From contig CALUWI010000003.1 in NCBI GenBank assembly GCA_944324465.1, positions 1-64,000 of the forward strand: a DNA stretch of 64,000 bases, given 5' to 3'. A program made the translations under genes and the position numbers. Numbering within the stretch: position 1 is the stretch's first letter; each line of letters opens with the position of its first letter. The notes beneath the pieces were generated by a model, which saw only the letters and a list, made by a program, of their open reading frames with translations, was not told where the DNA came from and ran no database searches. The DNA comes from an uncultured Mucispirillum sp. (GTDB lineage Bacteria; Chrysiogenota; Deferribacteres; Deferribacterales; Mucispirillaceae). Positions 59,258-64,000 of this stretch are shown here, piece after piece.

Positions 59258-59441
59258 ACAGTGTGCTGTGCCTGCACGGGTGGAGTTAAAACAACTTGAT
59301 AATAAAAGCCATATTGGCAGTGAAAAAAATACAGCAATATTGATGCTGAATATTGCTGACTTAGTGGGGTATGTGAAGAGTTTAGAAGTAGCTATTAAAT
59401 GTTATACAGATTCTTCGCCTGATAAATCAGGCTCAGAATGA
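59175..59441 (+). CDS. Outer-membrane spanin lipoprotein (Rz1-like)
   Basis: 88 residues with a signal peptide and lipobox MITGAC (Cys17). The start lies inside the i-spanin gene in a different frame. The C-terminal ten residues (DSSPDKSGSE) and the stop codon come from a palindromic repeat at 59408-59443, so the element has replaced or added the end of the protein. The usual proline-rich body is short here. Confidence 0.82.
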   Translation: MKKVILLLIILMITGACSQHSQVIVKNKQCAVPARVELKQLDNKSHIGSEKNTAILMLNIADLVGYVKSLEVAIKCYTDSSPDKSGSE

Positions 59442-59443
59442 CA
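59408..59443 (+). repeat. Palindromic repeat forming the end of the o-spanin gene
   Basis: AGATTCTTCGCCTGATAAATC then AGGCTCAGAATGACA, with hairpin GCCTGAT/ATCAGGC. The TGA within AGAATGACA is the spanin stop codon. Confidence 0.85.
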
Positions 59444-59766
59444 AAGCCACAGGAAGTGGCTCTTTAGTAAGGGCTTAAATGGATTTATTCCATAAGCCCG
59501 CCTAAATAAAAAGTCTAGGACGGACTTTTTATTATTGATAATAAGATTCTTCGCCTGATAAATCAGACTCAGAATGACAAGGATTTTTAATTATAAATAT
59601 ATAAAATTACAATAAAGATAGGTTATAAGATTTTTTGGTTAGACAAGACAGAGGTCAATTTTTATGAAGGAGTTTATAAAATAATAAATGACTGAATAAA
59701 AATTTGCGGATAACGAAGTATAAGCAAAAAAGATATAACCGACTGAACTCGCAGGAGGAATATATT
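59442..59766 (+). other. Repeat and hairpin region between the spanins and the next phage gene
   Basis: No gene above tiny frames. It holds a hairpin GGGCTTA/TAAGCCC at 59471-59499, a terminator-like hairpin AAAAAGTC/GACTTTTT at 59508-59530 and another palindromic repeat at 59544-59579. Confidence 0.6.
59544..59579 (+). repeat. Palindromic repeat, intergenic late copy
   Basis: AGATTCTTCGCCTGATAAATC then AGACTCAGAATGACA, one base different from the copy 100 bp upstream. Confidence 0.85.
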
Positions 59767-59865
59767 ATGGCAACTTGGGGTTGGATGACTTGTTCATTAC
59801 TTTTTGGCTTAATGGTTGGCTGGTTTGGTTGCAAAACAGTAGAATATTTTAAGAACAAAAAATAA
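59767..59865 (+). CDS. 32-residue phage membrane protein (holin-like size)
   Basis: ATG 59767 follows a strong GGAGG site. The product begins MATWGWMTCSLLFGLMVGWF and ends GCKTVEYFKNKK: one membrane helix with a basic tail. A terminator hairpin follows at once. It sits among lysis genes, so a holin or pinholin role is possible but not shown. Confidence 0.6.
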   Translation: MATWGWMTCSLLFGLMVGWFGCKTVEYFKNKK

Positions 59866-59890
59866 AAAATACGTCCTTGTATTTTTTATT
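59861..59890 (+). terminator. Terminator after the 32-residue gene
   Basis: Perfect 12-bp AT-rich stem AATAAAAAATAC / GTATTTTTTATT with loop GTCCTT. Confidence 0.7.
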
Positions 59891-59971
59891 TGACGTTTGG
59901 TCGCAGTGAATGCTCCCGCACTTACTAAAGGCGGAGCATCCTGCACCTTCCAAAAAATAAGAACAAGTAAG

Positions 59972-59996
59972 AAATGGGGGTAATGCCCCATTTTTT
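59972..59996 (+). terminator. Hairpin with T run before the head-gene operon
   Basis: AAATGGGG / CCCCATTT stem followed by a T run, 29 bp before ATG 60025. It may end upstream transcription or act as an attenuator. Confidence 0.65.
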
Positions 59997-60024
59997 AAAA
60001 TAGTTTTAAGTTAAGGAGAAAAAG

Positions 60025-60372
60025 ATGGAAACAGAAATTGTGAATGCTGTAGTTAATTCACCAAACACAATAGAAATATTATTAAGAGCATCAGGACCAC
60101 TGTTTGGGCTTTTGGTGCTTATAGGTGTATTTTTGATAGCACATAAATATATACCACAGCTGATAAGCTCATTTAATGGCTTAACAAGTGAAGTGAAATT
60201 AATGCGTGAAACGCTAAGTAATATGAGCCAGCGAGTAGATGAAAGTGAAGAAAATGCGGTAACAATAACAAAAAGATTAGATGCTATTGAAATGACATTA
60301 AAAAAAATAAATGAAGATATAACAGAAATCAGAATAGAAAATAAAATAAAAGGAAATAAAAATGCTGAATAA
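60025..60372 (+). CDS. Phage membrane protein with coiled coil
   Basis: 115 residues with one membrane helix (GPLFGLLVLIGVFLIAHKYI) and a long helical tail (GLTSEVKLMRETLSNMSQRVDESEENAVTITKRLDAIEMTLKKINEDI). ATG 60025 follows AAGGAG. Such proteins precede the terminase genes in Mu-like phages and are sometimes called holin-like, without proof. It overlaps the next gene by 11 bp. Confidence 0.7.
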   Translation: METEIVNAVVNSPNTIEILLRASGPLFGLLVLIGVFLIAHKYIPQLISSFNGLTSEVKLMRETLSNMSQRVDESEENAVTITKRLDAIEMTLKKINEDITEIRIENKIKGNKNAE

Positions 60373-60658
60373 AGATGTAATAGAAAATATTGAAAATAAC
60401 CGCAGGCGTGGGCTTATATTAGAAAATTTAAAACAAAAATACCCTGATGGAGTTGACTTTGTAGTGCTGCAAAAAGCATTAGAGATACAAGGGCATAGTT
60501 TATCAAAAAGAGAGCTTGCAAGTTTAATTGAGTATTTAAAAGACGGCGAGTATGTGAAAGTTACATACTTTAAAAATTATATACTTGTGATAACTCTTTC
60601 TAAAAAAGGTATAGATTTACTGGAAGGCTCTATCAGAGACATTGGAGTAATAATATAA
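60362..60658 (+). CDS. Phage winged-helix protein of the Mu late region
   Basis: 98 residues: NRRRGLILENLKQKYPDGVDFVVLQKALEIQGHSLSKRELASLIEYLKDGEYVKVTYFKNYILVITLSKKGIDLLEG. This reads as one winged-helix domain, like the small protein encoded just before the small terminase in Mu-like phages. ATG 60362 lies in the upstream gene end. Probable DNA-binding or packaging role. Confidence 0.75.
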   Translation: MLNKDVIENIENNRRRGLILENLKQKYPDGVDFVVLQKALEIQGHSLSKRELASLIEYLKDGEYVKVTYFKNYILVITLSKKGIDLLEGSIRDIGVII

Positions 60659-60659
60659 A

Positions 60660-61109
60660 ATGTCAAAAACAGTATATTCTAACGAGATACGGGAACAGGC
60701 ATTTTTGTTTTGGTATGATACAAGGAATGACAGTGAAGTTGTGCGTCTTTTGAAAAATCGTGGCTATAATATCACACGCACGACTATAGCAACATGGCGA
60801 GTTAAGCTTGATTGGAATACCAGGGCATCTAACATTGATGCAAAAAAGCAAGCTGCACAAGATACAACAATATCTTTTGAAGAAACATTATTGCAGGATT
60901 TGCAGAAACAAAAAGAAAGATATGATGTATATTTTGATAACCTGCCAGCAGGCAAAGTGGATAACCAGGCAATGTATGTATATAACCAGTTGTGCGAAAA
61001 ATTAATAAACCTAAGAAATAAAATAAATCCAAAAGATAAAAAGAAAAATACAGGGTTAAAACATGAAAATATTGATGAAATTAGAAAAGAAATATTAGGG
61101 CTAGATTAA
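60660..61109 (+). CDS. Small terminase-like protein (Mu gp27/DUF1804 type)
   Basis: 149 residues with an N-terminal HTH (DSEVVRLLKNRGYNITRTTIATWRVKLDWNTRASNID) and a helical C-terminal part, as in the DUF1804 family encoded before the large terminase of Mu-like phages. It should recognise phage DNA for packaging. Its stop and the start of the large subunit share one base (TAATG). Confidence 0.85.
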   Translation: MSKTVYSNEIREQAFLFWYDTRNDSEVVRLLKNRGYNITRTTIATWRVKLDWNTRASNIDAKKQAAQDTTISFEETLLQDLQKQKERYDVYFDNLPAGKVDNQAMYVYNQLCEKLINLRNKINPKDKKKNTGLKHENIDEIRKEILGLD

Positions 61110-62545
61110 TGAAAATAGATAGTGTTCTTTTGCCATATCAGAAAAAATGGGTATCAGATACAGCTTCTGTAAAGTTTTATGAAAAAAGCCGGCGTATTGG
61201 TGTTACCTGGGCAGAGGCACTTGATAATGTGCTTACTGCTTGCAGTAACAAGGGAATGGATGTTTGGTACATCGGTTATAATAAAGATATGGCAAAAGAA
61301 TATATTGATACTTGTGCAGACTGGGCAAAAAAGCTAAATCAAGCTGTATCAAAAATATATGATAATGAAATAATAGATGAAGACAAAAAGATATTATCAT
61401 ATTCAATTACATTTCATTCAGGTTATAAAATAACTGCCCTTTCAGGACGCCCTTCAAACCTTCGTGGTAAGCAAGGGAAAGCAGTAATAGATGAAGCAGC
61501 GTTCCATGACGATTTAAAAGAAACTATGAAAGCTGCTCTTGCCTTTTTAATCTGGGGCGGCAAAGTAGCAGTTATAAGCACCCATTTTGGTGAAGATAAT
61601 ATTTTTAATGAATATATAGAAGATATTAGAAAAGGCAGACTTAACTACTCATTACATAGAACTACTTTTGATGATGCTATTAATGATGGTCTTTATGAAA
61701 GAGTCAGAGAAATAACAAAAATGAAGACTGCAAAAGATGAATGGATAGCCTCAATATATGCAGACTATGGCGAAAGCTCTGATGAAGAGTTACGCTGCAT
61801 ACCATCAAAAAGTGGTGGTGCTTATTTTACATCATTCTTAGTTGAAAGCTGCATGGAGGCAGATATACCAATAGTGAGATTAAACTTACCTGATGAGTTT
61901 ATGCAGAAATCAGAATACACAAAAGCATCTTATATTGATGACTTTCTGCATGATGAAATAGAGCCGTTAATGCATAAGTTAAATAAAAACAACAGGCATT
62001 TCATTGGTGAAGACTTTGCAAGAAGTGCTGACCTTTCTGTGTTTTGGATACTATCTGAAAATAAGGATTTAACATTATCTACACCTTTTATTGTAGAACT
62101 TAGAAATGCACCACACAAGGTGCAGGAGCAGATAGCCCATTATATAATAGACCGCCTGCCCCGCTTTAATGGAGGCGGATTTGATGCCCGTGGCAATGGT
62201 GAGTATTTAGCTGAAAGCTGCACAGAAAGGTATGGCGAAGATTTGATAATATCAGTTAAAGCAAGTGAAAGTTTTTATTTAAATGCTTTTCCAAAATTAA
62301 AAGCAGCATTAGAAGATAAAACTATAACTCTTCCAAAATCAGCAGATATTTTGGCAGATTTTAGAAGTGTAAAGGTCGTGAAAGGTGTGCCAAAAATAGT
62401 TGAGAGAGTAAACGAAAAAGACAGCCATTTAAAAAGACATGGGGACAGTGTGATTGCATGTTTGCTGGGAGTATATGCGAGAGCAGAGCTAGGTAACTAC
62501 GAGCAGGTAGATTATGAGAAAGTAGTTGATGCTTGGAAGTTGTAG
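61109..62545 (+). CDS. Terminase large subunit (Mu gp28 type)
   Basis: The packaging motor and nuclease. The 478-residue protein has a Walker A-like SRRIGVTWAEA near 27-37, the segment LSGRPSNLRGKQGKAVIDEAAFHDD with Walker B near 124-130, coupling motif STHFGEDN, and a C-terminal RNase H-type nuclease with FIGEDFARSADLSVFW and GGGFDARGNGEYLAE. Size and order match Mu-like terminases. Confidence 0.93.
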   Translation: MKIDSVLLPYQKKWVSDTASVKFYEKSRRIGVTWAEALDNVLTACSNKGMDVWYIGYNKDMAKEYIDTCADWAKKLNQAVSKIYDNEIIDEDKKILSYSITFHSGYKITALSGRPSNLRGKQGKAVIDEAAFHDDLKETMKAALAFLIWGGKVAVISTHFGEDNIFNEYIEDIRKGRLNYSLHRTTFDDAINDGLYERVREITKMKTAKDEWIASIYADYGESSDEELRCIPSKSGGAYFTSFLVESCMEADIPIVRLNLPDEFMQKSEYTKASYIDDFLHDEIEPLMHKLNKNNRHFIGEDFARSADLSVFWILSENKDLTLSTPFIVELRNAPHKVQEQIAHYIIDRLPRFNGGGFDARGNGEYLAESCTERYGEDLIISVKASESFYLNAFPKLKAALEDKTITLPKSADILADFRSVKVVKGVPKIVERVNEKDSHLKRHGDSVIACLLGVYARAELGNYEQVDYEKVVDAWKL

Positions 62546-62607
62546 ATATGTAAAAGGACTTTGTCCTTTAATTGATTATCTATTCCCGCCCAGCCACCCC
62601 TTAATGT

Positions 62608-62627
62608 CAAAGGGGAGTTCCCCTTTG
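62608..62627. repeat. Perfect palindrome between terminase and portal genes
   Basis: CAAAGGGGAGTTCCCCTTTG: 9-bp stem with a two-base loop centre, in the 140-bp spacer together with AAAGGAC/GTCCTTT at about 62554-62572. No T run. Confidence 0.6.
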
Positions 62628-62685
62628 GCTAAAACCCCCTAATAAGCAGATAAAGGGATTATTAATATATGAAAGGAGTATAAAG

Positions 62686-64000
62686 TTGAGCATATTAGAC
62701 ATATTTAAATCAAAAAAAGTTTTAGATTCTTCGGCTTCGCCTCAGAATGACACGGGTGTGGGTGGTGTTAATTATGTTGATAGTTCTGCTTATGAAAGCA
62801 GGAATATTAATTTATCAGAAATAGCACCGATTAGGACTTTTGATAATATGCCTGCTGAATTATCTAATATTGCTTATAGAAATTTTTCAAGCTGGCAGAA
62901 TTATGCTGCATCCGTTGGTATGAATAATTCACTGCAGCAATACTCACATCATATATTAAATAGATTAAGCTATCAGGAATGTGCAAACCTTGCAACAGAT
63001 AGTATGATTAGTAAAGCAATAGATGTTATTGTAAGAGAAATATTTAAAAGTGGTGGCAAATGGGAAGCTGCTCATCTTGATATAGATAATTTTGAAATGG
63101 TTTTAAATTCTCTTCACTTTTATGAAAAAATAGCTTTAGCAGTGCAAAGAGCTTTAGAATACGGCGGAGCATTTATTTATATCAATACTGATGATACTAA
63201 TTTAAGCCTGCCCCTGTATTTAAATGAAAAAACAGCAAGCACAAATAAAATAACAGGCTTAACAGTTATAGAGCCATGGCAGGCAGCTCCAGTGCAGGTA
63301 AACAGCTTTAACCCTTTAAAAGAAAATTATATGGAGCCAGATTTGTGGTGGGTGTTAGGTGCTTCAAGCACAGTGCACAAAACAAGGCTTATACCAATAG
63401 TATTTTATTCGGTGCCTGATTTAATAAAGCCACTTTACAATTATTTAGGCTTGCCCCTTTCATTTTATATGAAGAACTATGTATCTAATGCTGATACTGT
63501 AAGGCAGAGTATAAGTGATTTAGTATTAAGATTTAGAACAAAAATAATAAAAACCACTGCCCAAAAAATAGCGGACCCACAGACACAGGCAAGAGTTAAA
63601 TATATGAATGCAACAAGTAATAACCTTGCTACTCTGCTTTTGGCTAAAGATGAAGAATGGATTGAAACAGTAACAAGCCTTTCTGGCATGGATAACCTGC
63701 TGTCACAAATGTATGAACTTATGACAGCATCTACTCGTGGCATACCTGTTACAAAGTTATTAGGGCTTTCTCCACGTGGTTTTAACGCTACTGGTGAATA
63801 TGATGAAAATAATTTTTATGATGTTATAGATGGGTATGCAAGCAGCGTAGTAATACCAGCGATGGAGAAAGTAGCAGAATATATATTATGCTTTAAAGCA
63901 GGCGTATTAGATGAACCAAAATATATATTTAATCCTAGAAAACAAATAAAACAAAAAGAGCAGGCAGAGATAAACAACTTAAAAGCTGATTATATTTCAA
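62686..64000 (+). CDS. Phage portal protein, DUF1073 type (partial, runs off the window)
   Basis: The start is TTG at 62686 with AGGAG 7 bases upstream, and the frame is open to the end of the window (438 codons). The stretch STRGIPVTKLLGLSPRGFNATGEYDENNFYDVIDGYASSVVIPAMEKV is the hallmark of DUF1073 phage portal-type proteins, some of which are annotated as anti-CBASS Acb1 family. The portal forms the ring through which DNA is packed. Residues of about 13-22 (LDSSASPQND) derive from an in-frame palindromic repeat close to the start. Confidence 0.88.
   Translation, partial: MSILDIFKSKKVLDSSASPQNDTGVGGVNYVDSSAYESRNINLSEIAPIRTFDNMPAELSNIAYRNFSSWQNYAASVGMNNSLQQYSHHILNRLSYQECANLATDSMISKAIDVIVREIFKSGGKWEAAHLDIDNFEMVLNSLHFYEKIALAVQRALEYGGAFIYINTDDTNLSLPLYLNEKTASTNKITGLTVIEPWQAAPVQVNSFNPLKENYMEPDLWWVLGASSTVHKTRLIPIVFYSVPDLIKPLYNYLGLPLSFYMKNYVSNADTVRQSISDLVLRFRTKIIKTTAQKIADPQTQARVKYMNATSNNLATLLLAKDEEWIETVTSLSGMDNLLSQMYELMTASTRGIPVTKLLGLSPRGFNATGEYDENNFYDVIDGYASSVVIPAMEKVAEYILCFKAGVLDEPKYIFNPRKQIKQKEQAEINNLKADYIS
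62723..62751 (+). repeat. Palindromic repeat inside the portal gene start
   Basis: AGATTCTTCGGCTTCGCCTC followed by AGAATGACA, in frame, adding about ten residues to the N-terminus of the portal protein. Confidence 0.85.

Larger units (their letters stand above)
46860..64000. mobile_element. Mu-like transposable prophage, left part
   Basis: MuA, MuB, a Gam-like protein, GemA, Mor, two Ner-like regulators, a divergent repressor, lysis genes, DUF1804 small terminase, gp28-type terminase and a portal gene are collinear blocks of a Mu-like phage. Early genes run left to the host boundary and late genes run right and off the window. All recognised genes are intact. The left limit is approximate and the right limit lies beyond the window. 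Confidence 0.92.

Noticed and set aside
59640-59766. Another copy of the ~190-bp repeat
   Set aside because: Only short stretches such as ATTTGCGGATAACG look alike; the block order is not present.
63477-63743. An 88-codon frame on the minus strand
   Set aside because: Antisense to the portal gene, no supporting signal.

Overview
The window is AT-rich (roughly 30% GC by eye) and comes from a Gram-negative, flagellated bacterium. TonB-dependent uptake, RND efflux and lipoprotein signal peptides point to two membranes. The mixture of genes (a c subunit of ATP synthase with a signal peptide, methylmalonyl-CoA mutase, a two-domain malic enzyme, a MotAB/FliLNOPQ cluster, a Mu-type prophage) would fit Deferribacterota, for example a Mucispirillum-like gut organism. 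That placement is an inference from gene content and base composition, not a database result.

Layout. 0-12.6 kb: an ankyrin lipoprotein, rho, a sirtuin, a small EcfA-like ATPase cassette flanked by two related membrane proteins, hemL, the F0 genes atpI-like/atpB/atpE, a flavoprotein and a Fic protein. 12.6-13.9 kb: a repeat-rich non-coding stretch with a tandem ~198-bp repeat beside tRNA-Leu(CAA). 13.9-26.1 kb: RNase H, methylmalonyl-CoA mutase large subunit, a dicarboxylate symporter, an NAD-salvage pair (nicotinamidase-like + pncB) and several hypothetical proteins. 26.1-33.5 kb: a vitamin B12 locus. Two cobalamin riboswitches stand back to back. One controls btuB-tonB-btuF-btuD-btuC. The other controls a lipoprotein with seven RCC1-type blades, which I propose as an analogue of the BtuG-type surface B12-binding propeller. 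33.5-46.2 kb: asparaginase, malic enzyme, the motAB-fliLNOPQ operon and an RND efflux pair.

From about 46.9 kb to the window end lies most of a Mu-like transposable prophage. Its early genes (two Ner-like regulators, small proteins, an IclR-type HTH protein, MuA, MuB, a Gam-like protein, GemA, Mor) run leftward and end at the host boundary. The repressor, two or three cargo genes, lysis genes (M15 endolysin, overlapping Rz/Rz1-type spanins) and the head genes (small and large terminase, portal) run rightward. The prophage is unusually loaded with short palindromic repeats, and at least five of them sit in frame inside phage genes.

Interspersed DNA is a second theme. Two non-coding elements of 424 and 412 bp have perfect terminal inverted repeats and perfect target duplications of 10 and 8 bp, so they look like two different MITE families. 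One lies just upstream of rho and the other just upstream of the NAD-salvage genes. Three copies of a ~190-bp repeat, and a hairpin family whose stems change in a compensatory way, add to this.
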